Of a stretch of DNA of 64,000 nt, positions 12,730 to 54,355 are shown piece after piece. Below the pieces are notes generated by a model. It had not been told where the DNA came from. It made no database searches and saw nothing but the letters and a program-made list of their open reading frames with translations. The stretch lies in contig JABBOT010000017.1 of assembly GCA_016165875.1 (NCBI GenBank), positions 441,501 to 505,500 of the forward strand, given 5' to 3'. Position 1 is the first letter of the stretch, and each line of letters opens with the position of its first letter. The position numbers and the translations under genes are program-made. Source of the stretch: Acanthopleura granulata (lineage: Eukaryota; Mollusca; Polyplacophora; Chitonida; Chitonidae).

Positions 12730-15700
12730 TTTACCTGATACCTAGCTACTGGTGTATTAGGGATGCCTAACAGTAAAGCCATTCTGGTATATGTGTTTGT
12801 GTTTTTATTTAACATAAAGGTCTTTATAATTTGTAAAGTTTGTACCTCTCAGTGATGATCTATATATCATTTTGTTTGTCTTGAAACAAGCTTTCAAAGG
12901 ATGTAAATTAAGTAAAAGTTAGAAACTATGTAGGATATATTAGCAGCTTAAAGAGGTGAAAAACTACTAGGAAGGCTGGTCATTTGTGCCTTTAGTTGGC
13001 TCTAACTTTTTGACCTTTGATTGTGTATTGTTTATTTTTATCCATTCTAATAGCTTGTCTTTTTCTGAATATTGTGATATGTATGTTTACCATGTTGAAG
13101 TTACACATTGTTTTATAAATCAGCTTGTAACCTGTTAAAATAAAACAACTAGGCTTGCCCAACTGTAGGCTAGTAGTTTATCAAAAGAATGCTCTCACTG
13201 AGGTCTGTGCTCTCAGTATATAAAGGGTGGCCTGTGAGCCAATAGGACAGACCCTGATAGGCCACTGAGATGATGTCATGCTGATGTAAGTAGATTATGT
13301 TCAACAAAAAATGGTCTCCACACACCCGTGTTTGCCTCTTTTATTCCCTGACGTTAACTACTTTGCAAACCTTGAGATGACTCAAAGACCTCGGTAACAC
13401 TAAACTCTGGGTGAAATACAGTAAATAAATTGAGACTGTAATAATAAAATTATAACAGTATGGGAATAATGTGGGATTGCTAGCAGAACAGTGCAGCTGC
13501 CGATGGATTTTGTGAATAGATTCAGCCATCCAGATTAACAATACATGTAATTTCAAGCAGGAAATCAGAACAATTAAGAGGGAATAGATACAATTTAGAT
13601 AAATGCTATAATTTTTTTGCACTCCCGTATTATATTTGGTGTACTTGTTATTGCTACACATCAGAAGCTTGTTATCATATTGCAATCTAAGCTAAATCTG
13701 AACTAAAGTAAATCACCATTACTGTACTACATTTTCCTCAACATTTTCACATGCGAGTGAGCAATTTTCAGTGTGATTTATGCATAGGTTTAAGTAGATT
13801 TTTGACACAAACCCATACATTGGTTGGGTTGGCCAATTCCAGGGCATCAGTTAGAAAGTATAAATACAAATATTTATAATTATCAGTCTACACAGAATGT
13901 TCCATAATAATATGCTTGAATAAACATCTTGCCAACATGTGTAAGAGTTGAAGAGTTACAGTAAGATGCACAAACATGTGCATGTTCAAGCCTGCTTTAA
14001 ACCCTGTGCACGTTCTCTTCTTATAACATCTGAGGTTTCCCTAGCCAATTTCTTTTTCGAAACTCAATTCGAACAAATCAGAAAACTCAATATTTTTGTT
14101 CAAAATGTATCAGAAACTCAGTATATTTCATGAAAACTCAATCACACAGTTCGTCTAAATCTCAGTTATCTGATCTTTCTCATAGTGGTTACCACAATGA
14201 GAAAGAGGCTAGAAAAACCTCTAATGTATACATTTGCGAAGTAGTTACATGTATTGTAGTATTAATTGTGTGTTCATGTATATAAATGTACATGTAAGCA
14301 CAGATTTTAGCCTTAGGCTAACAGCTTCACTCTAAGGGGAAGATGTGTTGTTCTAGTTACTTCTCTGCTTGCTCCTATTTTCTCTGATGCAGGTGGGTCC
14401 CACTTCTATAGCTTTGTTTACAATAATAACTGACAGTAATATTTGCATGGCTAGAGGTGGGGCATTTAATGTCTGAAGACATATTGCCATGGTTACATTC
14501 AGATTGCGATGAAGGTATAAATAAAAGTGTAATTATGTCTTCTTGTTTTGGTTGTTATGATGACAGGTGAAAAACTGAAAATGTTTGATAGTTGACAATC
14601 ATTAATGGTTAATTTGCAAGAGGTACATGTATGAACAAGCAGTGGTTGCTATGCTGGATCCATATACAAGTATGTACCTTATGTAGATTACACATACAGT
14701 ACATACCTGCTTGATTAGGATGAAGGGCTAATGCGCTTTGATCTGTGTAGAGGTTTAGGGACGCCTCGCTGTCATAAACATGTAAATGAAAAATTGTTCA
14801 TTCGATGTGAAACCCAGGCATACATACATACATAAATTCTAGAAATATTGACACTCTTCTATAAATTATTAGTTTCAAAAAATACAATTCCTATAAGCCT
14901 CCCCAGAAATCATATTTCTTCTAGCAGGAATCATTTTAAAGTGAGAAAAGATGGTAAGATGAAATAGCAGATTTTTTAAGGCAACCTGAACCTGTGACAA
15001 AATATAAGGTTGATCAGGATTTCCTTTTTTTTTTATTTTTGGCCCGTGAAAAAAGATAGGATTTTAATATCTGTAAGGATGGCCTTACACGTATGAACAG
15101 GCACATGTTTGGTGTGGGTTTGAGATAGGCAGATCTTAATCCCAGGTTTATCTATATATACACATATGCATGTTTAGGGATATGAAACAGGCCGTGTTGA
15201 AAAGACGATTTAATTCTCCTTTGGACATGATGGACTGATCACTGCATGAACATGTACAGGTAGTGGCGTGATCATGTAAGTAGTCCACAAATTGCTACAT
15301 GTACAACATGCTCATCATCAGCCACGCATGTAAGGGATGTACATGTAAGTTTAGGTATTTACCATCTGATTTTAATTTACAAGTTGCTGGAACTGAAATA
15401 GAAGAAATTTAAAATGAAAGGCAGCTCATGACTGAGGCACTGTTCATTGAAAAGAGTTCCAAATTCTCTCTTGAATGCAAAAAAACTGTTGGAATTTGTG
15501 TGAATTCTTTGCTGTTTGAAGTGAGGAATATTTTGCTGACGACAGGGGATCAGAAGGCTTCCATGCTTTTAAGCTTACAAGTCCTGAGTTGACTCCCAAT
15601 GTAACATGTAATAGCACAGGGACAGGACACTGTTTTAATGTTAGATATTTTAATTATAACAAGTACATGTGTGAACAACACTACAAAGTATTTTCAGACC

Positions 15701-16839
15701 ATTGTGTTATGACAGAAGTAAGTTTCTTGATCATTTCACGTTATACATTTACATATATACATAAGTTTCAACCACAACCCTGGTAGCTTACTACAGTATG
15801 AGGTGGCAAGATAATTCCCTGCTTGAAACAATTACGTCACTGCCCAGACAGAATTGCTGCGCTTTATCCTAGGCGACAAAGCACGGTCAGATGTCAGTTT
15901 CCGCTGTCATAGTAGCTGTTAGAAAAAATACTTTACCAAAATAAACATACTATTGTGTAACCTTTTTGGCAAGCTTAACTTAAAACGTGAGCTATCTTTC
16001 ACTTTAAAAAAGTGACCACCAGAATCCACGTTTTGGATTTTTTTTTCTCTCTTTTATCGGGGGCTGAGTTTTATGTGAAAGCATGCTGGCCAAGTTTTAG
16101 ATTCTGTGGTTGGCTGTGTATGGACCACTTTTTTCTCAATCCTGTAACAATTTTTGTTTTTACTAGACTCTAGACTGACTACTGCCATGGTGGCGTGCCG
16201 CCATAACCATTCATTCAGTCAGTCTTTAGACTTTAGCCGTGCAAGAGTTAAATTCAGAGTATTACATGACTTATCCATCAGCAGGGAAATATTGAGCTTC
16301 ATATGGCAGAAATGAGGGCATTTTAGGACAGCATGCATATACTGGATATGCTTCTTTATGTAACAGGAAGAGCTAATTCACTGGCACTGAGGTATGTTTT
16401 GTTCTCAGCGTTATAGTGTAGAGTTGTATTCCCTGTCGTCATATTTTGGAGAAATTGTTGATGGTTGAGGAACAGTTTGCATTTCTCATTTATAAGTATT
16501 ACCCTGCTAGATTTCATGCTAATCTCACTTCTAAAAAATAATGAAATAATGAGTTCAAGTGGAGGGGATAAAACGACATGCGGGCGTTGACCACAAACAG
16601 TCCAGGAATCAAGCGTCTTAATACAATTTATGACTAAAGTAGGTCGTACAGCAAAAGTTTCTTTAGTATTGAGTTTCTTTTATAATTTAGCAGCCTGCTA
16701 TGAAGTGTTTAAAATTGATTTCTCTGTATCCATGTCGTCAAGCCTTTGAACTTTGAACAGAAGACCGACAAGCTGCATGAAAGTTTGCACGGTCGTGTCT
16801 GTCTTCAGTAATTAATGTAAATGACATAAAAATTGGTTT

Positions 16840-17012
16840 AAAAAAACATGCATTTTTAGAGGTAAATTTTTAATGCCATAAAATATCACTTCTGGAGCTG
16901 AAACTTACATTTTTCTGGAAGGTTATCACCCTACCTTCAAAACAGTTAACTTCCAAACACCTTTCTAAAATCCCTCTGACAGTCTAGAAAAGTAAGCATC
17001 TTGTTTGTCATG
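16840..17012 (-). mobile_element. MITE family 1, reverse, end-degraded
   Basis: GCATTTTTAGAGGTAAATTT, GGAGCTGAAACTTACATTTT, then CTTCCAAACACCTTTCTAAA match the reverse complement of the family body. Confidence 0.6.
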
Positions 17013-17779
17013 GACATCTAGGCTTTTATAGCTATTCATATATGTGCTCATCACGTGATGCCATGGATAAATTGGCTATAAGAGAAAGACTTTAAAACAC
17101 CTGGTGACATCATAGACACTGGCCACACAATTAAGCCAGGTGACATCAAAGACAATGACGAGACGTGCCAGGTATATTGTGTCAAAGGAAATAAACCATT
17201 CAAAGATGGACAGACAGGTAGGGGGTTGGAGGGGGTGAGGGTTCCAGTAGCTTCCTGGTGGGCGCACTGTGGCCTGAAGGCTTTTCACATGGCATTTAGG
17301 CTAATGCAATCCCCCATGGGTGTTGAGGGGAAACCAGCTGGGTGGGTGACAGGAGGGCCCAGGGGAGTGCTGAATCCCTCAAATGACTGTGGGCAAGTAA
17401 GCCGGGCACATGTATATGCGCACAAAGAGCTGGTTTCTAATTGATGTCGTCTACAGTTGGACAGGTAGGTACATGTACGTGCATCTCTTACATGCAAATA
17501 TGGTATAACTTGCAAAGCTGGCTTAGACTTAAGTTTTCAAGTTTTTGTTAATTAACCTGTAAATTGGCTGGTTAAACTTCTTTGTTGGCCTGTGAACATA
17601 CGTCTTGAGGACTGGGTTACAGTTTGTTTGTGAATATGTAGATAGTTCGTTGTGGATTGTTCTGTTCATTTCCACTGGTATAACATATAGTATACCTTGA
17701 GGACTGTGTTACCTGAAAACAGGGTGGTTAAACTTTTTCAGTGATCAGCCTATCAGTATCACTGTAGCTTGTTGTGCTC

Positions 17780-18120
17780 ATTCATGGCCAGCAGTATTTG
17801 TAGTTTTGCATTGATGATCATAGCAGCCCTGAGCCAGTCAACAGCACTGCCTTTGGTCATGTGACTACAGCAGGAGTAGTGAAACAAACAACATTTAACC
17901 CAGGTGAGATAGCCCATGAATTAAATTTTGCCATAAAAAAATGAAAAAAAAGAGCTTGTAGACAAGGAATTTTTCTGGACAGGTAATCGGAATTTGTCTA
18001 GCCTTCAGATATGACTGTTTCAGAGACCTGTAGTTCATTAAACTTTAGAAATCAGCAAATATCAACATTTCACCCATTTAGCCTTTTCATCACCTCCACT
18101 CCATGCGAAGTACCCTGATG
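17780..18120. repeat. Interspersed repeat family 5 (second copy at 40603-40905)
   Basis: Shared order: ATTTGTAGTTTTGCATTGAT-like start, CACTGCCTTTGGTCA, AATCGGAATTTGTCTAGCCT, and GTTCATTAAACTTTAGAAAT followed by CAGCAAA. About 300 bases each. Confidence 0.75.
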
Positions 18121-18992
18121 CTTGAAACTACGAATACATATATCCATACACCTTAAAGACTGGCTTAGGAGACTTGTGCGTGCGCTTTTTTGGTTGCACT
18201 CCACAAGCATGTTGCCAAGTTATAGTCATGAAGTTTTATGTGTTCATTTTCATTGCTATTCATACATGTATATTTCTTGAGAGAAAGGTTTGACATTTTC
18301 TTGTATTATTTTGAATTTAAGGTCGGGGGCATGTCATGATGATGTGGATGGCGGTTTGACATTTGTGTTCATCAACCAATAAACTGGCTGGTTAAATTTT
18401 TGGTTTCTATTCTGGGTTGGGTGTATACAGTCTACATACATCTGTATCATATAGTGATGAATGAAGGCCTACGTATGCTTGCAATTCATGTAGTATTTTG
18501 TCTTTTATGCTAGTGATGTTTCCCAATGTCTAGCAGTTGGACTTCTTTGTTCTTTGTTAGCTTCAGTGTTCATTGTCATAAATATGTATGTCTTGAAGGT
18601 AGGATTTATAGACATTTCCCTTAATTCATGTAATTTAGGAGACATCTGGTATACCCCTTTTAGCCATTAAACATGTAATTATGGCAGTAAAACACGTTTT
18701 CTCTTTTCTCACGTGGTTACGGTCACGTTTTTTTTGTTGTTCTGGAGCGGTATATCTGTTAAGGGCTTGGTTAGATTTTTGTCCATCAACTTGCAAAGTG
18801 GCTGGTTTGGGGTTTTATCTCCAAGACAGATGTGGAAGGTGATGACAGTGAGCTTGGCTTTTTTATATGCCTGTCTGTTAACATATCTTTTCTATCATAT
18901 AACTCCAGTCCTCTCGCAATTGTAAGGCACCAGTTGACCTTCTGAAGCCTTTTAAGTCGCATTCCATTCTTTAGTTTCCAAGTTTTCAACAG

Positions 18993-19280
18993 TTCAAGAC
19001 CACTGATATCCAGGCACTTCTCCCACTTGAGGCAGCAGCAAACAGACGATGAAATGAAAGATAACGTGGGAAGGGATGGAGAGCTGCGACAGATAATTTC
19101 CCGAAATTACAGTATGTTTTACCACAAAACAATCTGCATAGCATATGTCAGTTATGAATATTAATGTGACCTAGTTTTAGACTTATGAGGCTGTGAAGCC
19201 TTCCATGGTATTTTAACAATATTTTCACCGCCATGTCTGCACTAGCAAATGGCCAGTGCCTGGATGTCCATGGTCTTGAA
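18993..19280. mobile_element. MITE family 3 with about 25-base terminal inverted repeats
   Basis: Left TTCAAGACCACTGATATCCA then GGCAC; right GTGCC then TGGATGTCCATGGTCTTGAA. These are inverted copies with two mismatches. A second copy is at 56414-56753. Confidence 0.82.
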
Positions 19281-19648
19281 TAGAAACTTGTCAGTCCTCA
19301 TGTACTTACATGAACAGTAGATTTTTCAGAAACTTTAGAATGATGTTTTTGATATGATTCCTCAAATTATTTCACAATTTGTCACGGACTGTGGACTTCC
19401 TAAAAAGGGATGGTTTCAAAGCAGTCATTTATACCTTTCAACATATTTTCCCGACACACTTCACTCTCAGGGTATTCACAAAGTTAAGCATGTTTTACAT
19501 TCTTGGGCATGAAAAAATCTTTCATGGTTGCACAATTTTATTTACAGTTATTCCACCAAGTGCACGATCTGGCTTTCTAATTGTTCAACAATAGAAGACA
19601 CACATATACGAGTATAACTGTGTTACTGACACATACATGTATGAGTAA

Positions 19649-19832
19649 ATACCATAGTTCTTCTGATTTTTGGAACATTTGGTTCAGGCATACAAATTCT
19701 TTTTTTCTCACATGGTTAGTCCATCTAATAATAGTCATATCTTTACTTTCCTGAAAAATCTGCTGAGGATAAATGCATTTTTTTTCTTTCAACAGTACTA
19801 ATATCTGTCCAAAAAAATTAGAAGAATTAACT
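19649..19832 (-). mobile_element. MITE family 2, reverse
   Basis: ACCATAGTTCTTCTGATTTT left, ACATGGTTAGTCCATCTAAT body, and AAAATTAGAAGAATTAACTT right. Confidence 0.7.
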
Positions 19833-20092
19833 TACAGTTGTTAGGCCTTCAGAAAGACTTTTATAAAGGCACACAGCTAGATACATGTCACTTAATAAGG
19901 CTTTGAAGTCATTGTATAGTCTAGAGTGTAGTTTTAATCCCCTCATTCTTCACCCAATGTGTGGTAGCCCCAGGCATGCCAGGTGGTAGTTTGTGAAAAA
20001 GGCAAGACCACATGGGGGCATACCTGTGAGTCTGACTGGTTACACCTGCCATGCCTTAGAGGATAGCTCTGACCTCATCAGTTTCCAATTCC

Positions 20093-20400
20093 TGCTAAAA
20101 TTCCCTGGTTACACCTGTATTTGGCATGTGAATCTAGAACCCCTGCTGTGTGCAGCTTGAACCTTATGGGGTAACATCCCCTTGTTACATTGTATTTGGC
20201 ATGTCAGTCTAGAGCCCCTGCTGTGTACAGCTTGGACCTCCTGGGGTAACTTCACCTTACATTGTATTTAGTACATTTACCCCTGTAAATGTGTACAGCT
20301 CAGAAGTTATGGGGTAACTTCCCCTTGTTGCATTGTAATTGGCATGTGAATCTAAAACCCCCTACACTGTGCAGCTCTGACCTCCTGTGGTGGAGCTTCT
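20093..20400. repeat. Tandem repeat of about 72-75 bases, four copies
   Basis: TATTTGGCATGT-like motifs at 20118, 20193, 20265 and 20336, each followed by a CTAGA.CCCCTGCTGTG and a GGGGTAACTTCCCCTTGTTA block. Moderately diverged. Confidence 0.85.
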
Positions 20401-21469
20401 TCACCAGTCTTATGGTAAGTAGCTGCCAGTAAAGAAGTTGTGCTGGTGTAAAATTGGATAAATAAGGCCACTTTAGAAGAAGTGTTCAGTTAGGACAGGG
20501 ACATGGCTGGGACTAGCTCCATGCTCTGTTGTAATAAACAGTAATGTCATATTTCATAAGCCTGGTGTTCCTGTGAATTACTCTGCATCTACTTCGGTGA
20601 CCCAAGATGATGTACTCTCTAATGTTTATGTGTCTATAGTGAGATCCCTCAGACTCAAAACTCAGGTGACAGCTATAGACTGTACGTAATCAAGGTAATT
20701 CAGCATAAGATTTCATTTTATGCAAACTACTAACTAACGATTCCATGGCTGTGAGTGCTTGCAGGGTCATGGTTACACTAAAGCAGTTGGCATTGTTTGT
20801 CTCACTGTTTGTGCAGTCAGGCATTAGTTAAACAAAAAAAACAAAAACTACAGAAAAGCATAATCGGGCATGACTGCTTGAAGCCATGTCTGATTCTACC
20901 TTATTTTATTTATTGATTTATTTTAATGGATTAAATATAGCCAAATTTGTCCATTCTTTGGTTGACTTCATGGTCCTCTTTTGGTATTAGTGTTGACATA
21001 AGTTTTACAGTGCACCTCAGCCGCAGTGGTTAATGGTGAAAGAGTAGTGAATTCTTAGCAGGTTAATGCTGTACCAAGTACATGTAAACGTCACAGAAAT
21101 ATTAGAAGGAAAAAAAAAAAATCACAATGGCTGTGACATCAAACAAAAACAGTTAGTGTTGATGCTGCACTCAGAGCCCGTGTTAAAAGATAGGATGGGA
21201 AAAATTTGACCGACATACGACAACTTTTGCAGCACAAATCTGGGTTTCTGCTACATCAGAATTGGCATTGGCCATTATCAATGTAGTCCATGTTTTCTCC
21301 AGTCTAGAAAGCAAGTATTTGTCTGTGAATAAACTTTATGTTTTAGTTTCAAATATGCTTTCCTTTTCCATCAACTGCTAATTATTTTCTTTGACTTTAA
21401 GGAACGTCTGTTGTATCATGGTCTCTGCATTCAATCTGTGCTTTTCTCACTTTCCAGGTGACTGCCAAC

Positions 21470-50199
<28,730 letters not shown>

Positions 50200-53100
50200 A
50201 ATTTTTGGGAACAGATACAGTACCACATTGAAATGAAGGATTTTTTAATTTTAAGGTCTATTGTCAATGAAATATTGGAAGTAGTTCTTGAATACTTCTG
50301 CAGTTTTCAAGGTTACCTGTTAGATTTGATTTTGTCTTTACTTTTGTTACAATATTATATTTTATTATTTTTTTTTCACGTCATGATATTAAAGATCTCT
50401 GGAGTGAGTTTTGCTTGATCAAAGATACTGTATACCAACTCCTTATCCATTTATCTGCACCTGTACAATATATGTCTCAACATTTTATCTCCGTCAGTAC
50501 TTTATGGTTTTCAAAGGTTTTCTCTGCCAGTACAATATATACATCAACATTTTATCTCTGTCAGTACTGTGTTCTTTTCAGAAGTTTTTGTCCACCTGTA
50601 CATTGTTTAGCAGCATTTATCTCTTACTGGCAAAGCATGATTGGTAACATTTATCTCTGTCGGTGCTGTGTGTTTCTCATAAGTTTTTCTCTGCCACTTT
50701 AGTATGTTTCTCAACATTTATCTCTACGGTTACAATAGATTTGTCAACAGTTATCTCTACCAGTGCAATGTTTATCAAGATTTATATGTACTAGTACATT
50801 ACATTAGTCAACAGTTATCTCTGTGAGTTTGAAAAGGAAGAAGATTTTTTATAAAAATTGCGACATGAAAGTGTTGACATTATTATTTTTTGTCTTTTTT
50901 AAAATACATGTATTTGTAATTATCAGTTTATAGTCTTCGGTTGAGTACATCCTTTCCTGTAATATAAACTTTACCTGCCAAAGAGCTAGTGGGAAATGCA
51001 CTAGTTCCATATTTTTGAGACACATCCATAATGATTGTAATTGTTTGTACAATTACTGTTTTATCAAAATATATGGTATATGTACATACAGTAGAGTTTT
51101 TGTTCTATTGACAGTAAATTTCAATATGTTTTTTCCTACTGACGTTAAATTTTAATGTTTATCCACCGACTTTTTAATCCCAAAATGAAATGTTGTATAC
51201 ATTAAGTGGTACCTTCATACTGTACATATTGTCGATCCCACACCACTGTATAGATGCAAATTATGAGACAAGTCCCAGGGTTTTGTAAGAAATGAAAATG
51301 ATTGTGGAGTCATACAGTGTAATACTATTGCTGTGATTTATATTAACAAGTTTGTGATGATGTATATACATGCGTATGGAAAAAGTTATTGATAGTGCCA
51401 TTTTCACAGACTAGTTAGATGGTGTGGTAACGATAATTCATGGTAAAGCAATCATTGCTCATTTTGGTGGGCTTGTTGTCATTAGTAAATCACTGGATAG
51501 TATGTTTCATTGTATAACAATGAAACAAATTATTACTGGAATAGTTATGAAAGCAGAATTTCTCTGTACATAATACTGGATACAGTATACATACACAACT
51601 AATAAGTAATTCATTTCACTGAGTAAAGCAGTGGTTGAATTTTTTTTTTGCTAGTCAATCGTCAGGTAGTACGTTTCAGTTTAAAACAATTAAACAAATT
51701 ATTAACGGAATAGTTTAGATTTTGAAAGCACAATATCTCTACACATACGTGCACATTTGAATTTTACATAGAACTTACAGTTTTATAGACTTACTTGATG
51801 GATAGCTTTTTATGTTTTACAGGGTAGAATTTATCCAAGATTTTAAAAATTGAAAAGTGGACTGTATGAGAATATTATTTTGCATCGTGGTTACATTTGT
51901 CACGAAATTTGTGCCATTGTAATATATACAGGACGTTGTTGGGTATCTGATTATCACTTGTTGTATGAACGACTGTTAAGTTTACCAGGAAGACTTCAGT
52001 GAACTACTGAAAACTCAATACCACGTCAGTGACTTGCCTGATAATTTGCCTCAACTTCTTGATGAGCAGTTAGGCTGGTCTAAAATAGGTAAAAACCACC
52101 ACCTGTGTATAAGGTGTGATATCTGTTTATCTTGAGTGCACTGTGATGTTTGACTGATTTTAGGTATTGTTAGACAAGTTGTTTTTTCACTTATTCTTTT
52201 AATTCTTTTTGCGATTATCAAAATGGAAGGGCTGCTTGGTGCTGTGTCATTTTGCTGTTATTGGGCATCATGCAAGGTCTTCTGTTGGGTTCCTGTCCAG
52301 TGTCATTTGAGGAATAATTCTTCAGTGATACCAAATTTGGTCCTATGTCATATATTGATGGGTGTCATATCAGGTGTCTTGTTACTGTCTTGAGTTGTCA
52401 TGTGAGGAACAATACTCAAGTGTAACTAAATAGAGATACAGGTAGTTCTGTTGACAACTAAACATGAAGACATAGACCTGGTGTGACCAAAAAATGGCTC
52501 AAGTCAGTCAGTCACAGTGTTTTCTAACTTTATTGTTCAATCAAACACAGTTCAAATGAACATGATCTTAAGCTTTATTTACTCGTTCATGGCTTGTTAA
52601 TTGGAAAATTTGTAAGCAGTAAATGGCCTTTTTTCTGAGCCCTGAATTTATCAGGTCAAATTAATTCTTCAGTTTGACAGCATGTGTATTATAATGATAC
52701 GATATGACACAAAATACTTTTACACTGTTCACATACGTCATTTTAATATAGAGTGGGTGTTTCTTTTTTAATATTTATATATTTTCTGGGGGGATTCCAG
52801 AATTGCACACCTTTGTAGTATACATGATCGTGTGTCTGCCATTTGTTAGCTTTGCACATCTACCCAAAATAAATGACTATATTACCACATAGCATTTATT
52901 TTCTTGGAAATTCTCCAAAGCACTGTCAATTATTGTAACAGTTTGTACATGTGAGTTTTGGTTGTTTTGTATGTAGTTGGTGTGATATTCTGACATGTAT
53001 TTACACAAACATGAATACATATGTGTACCTGTTGTGACAAAAAGAAGAAAAAAAGTTATGTTCGATGCAGAGGTTTGGTATTCTTTTAATTCATTATTGC

Positions 53101-54159
53101 ATGCAAGTGACGTCAACAATTAATAGCTGTCAAGACAAAGGGTGAAAAATAGCGTGCATGTACTGTAACAGTGATATTTTTTATTGTAGCTTTTCTCGTA
53201 ATTTTTTTGGTAAATGACTTTGTCTATGTTATAGCTTCTTAAGGCGGTTTACAAGAAGCATTGCGACAAATTGATTGACAAATTGAGTTTTGTGAAAGTG
53301 AGCTCAGACTAGCCACAGCAGGACGTGTCAGATCTGTGATCAGTAATTGAGCTAATTAATGCTTGCTCGAATTGATAGAGCTTCAGTTGCAGCCTTAAAT
53401 TATGAGTTGTATGTCAGGTACCAGGTGAAAGTCGATGGTTTACTCAGTGCATTTCTGTTTCCTCCACTGATAAACCTGACCACCATCATCAAGGTGTAAA
53501 ATTTCTCTGTGTGGTGGGAAAAAACAGACAAATACAAAATATGGTAATCTGATATGGAGACCATCATGCAGCCTCCCACCTCCCAGCCTAGGATTTGAGC
53601 TGTAGCTTAAAAACAGTGCGCCTTTCACGGGGAATTCTGTCAGTCATGTGCCAGATGTCTGTGGTTTTATACCAGTACTCCACTGGTAGATTGAATTTTG
53701 CTGAAAAACATTATGGAGTCCCAGTGTTGCCGGCATCAAACAAAAGTCTGATAAGTCATGACAGACAAACATTGTCATTCTGGGATGAGCTTGGAGTGTT
53801 CGCAGGAACGACCTATGATTCATGGCTAGTAATTAAGTGTTTTTTGGTAGGCATGAAAGACTGATATTTCACACCAAAGTTGGCCACACAAGCCAGTTCC
53901 AAGGTGCATGTATAGACATTGTGCATCTGTAATGACTTTCTATATTGGTCAGGTGATGTTACAATATAGCAAATAGTTATACGTGCAGTTTTGTAGATAC
54001 ACAGTATCTAGGTGCATGTAAGCCTACCACGGCATACAAATCATTCTTTGTTACTTCTTTGTTTTAAGAGCATAGCTACAAAATATTCGTGAAAATAAAA
54101 ACCGAAATGTAAAGAAGTACAGGACATTGTGATTATACCAAATTACAGACGAATAATCT
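50200..54159 (+). other. 3' UTR of the ABCC5-like gene and intergenic DNA
   Basis: After the stop at 50199 no coding sequence is seen until MSL2. The first 630 bases include a degenerate tandem repeat. Candidate poly(A) signals are ATTAAA near 50388 and AATAAA at 52868-52873; which is used cannot be told. The part from 53380 to 53700 looks like old interspersed repeat. Confidence 0.55.
50430..50830. repeat. Degenerate tandem repeat in the ABCC5-like 3' UTR region
   Basis: Variants of CAACATTTTATCTCTGTCAG followed by TAC and a T-rich spacer recur about every 65 bases at first, then about every 33 bases. Confidence 0.8.
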
Positions 54160-54355
54160 TGTCAAATTTGGCGTTGAGAGTTATCTCCGCTGGGGGCGAG
54201 GCAGCTGTAAAGCTCGCGCGTATTCCGATGACGTCACCATTTGTTGTGTATTTGTGTACACATGGCGAAAAAGAGGAAGAAATCGTGGGCTATCGATCGA
54301 TGACCGGGTCTTCTTGACAGTTGGTGGTCGTTCTTTCCTTTCGAATCGGTCCACC
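54160..54355 (+). promoter_or_regulatory. MSL2 promoter and 5' UTR region
   Basis: CpG-rich compared with its surroundings (for example AGCTCGCGCG), with a CRE palindrome TGACGTCA at 54229-54236 and a TATCGATCGATGA motif near 54292. It lies immediately upstream of the MSL2 ATG with no intervening splice site needed, so transcription probably starts inside it. Confidence 0.5.

Larger units (their letters stand above)
1..21457. other. Region without recognised coding sequence upstream of the ABCC5-like exon 1
   Basis: No open frame here resembles a known protein or has coherent splice sites. The stretch probably holds the noncoding 5' exon(s) and first intron of the transporter. CpG dinucleotides are visibly more frequent in about 190-620 and 1560-1880 than in the rest. 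The remainder is AT-rich and carries SINE fragments, MITE-like elements and older repeats listed separately. Confidence 0.6.

Noticed and set aside
54254..54355. N-terminal extension of MSL2 from the start of the open frame
   Set aside because: The codon at 54254 is GTG and the 34 extra residues do not resemble MSL2; the ATG at 54356 matches the family start.
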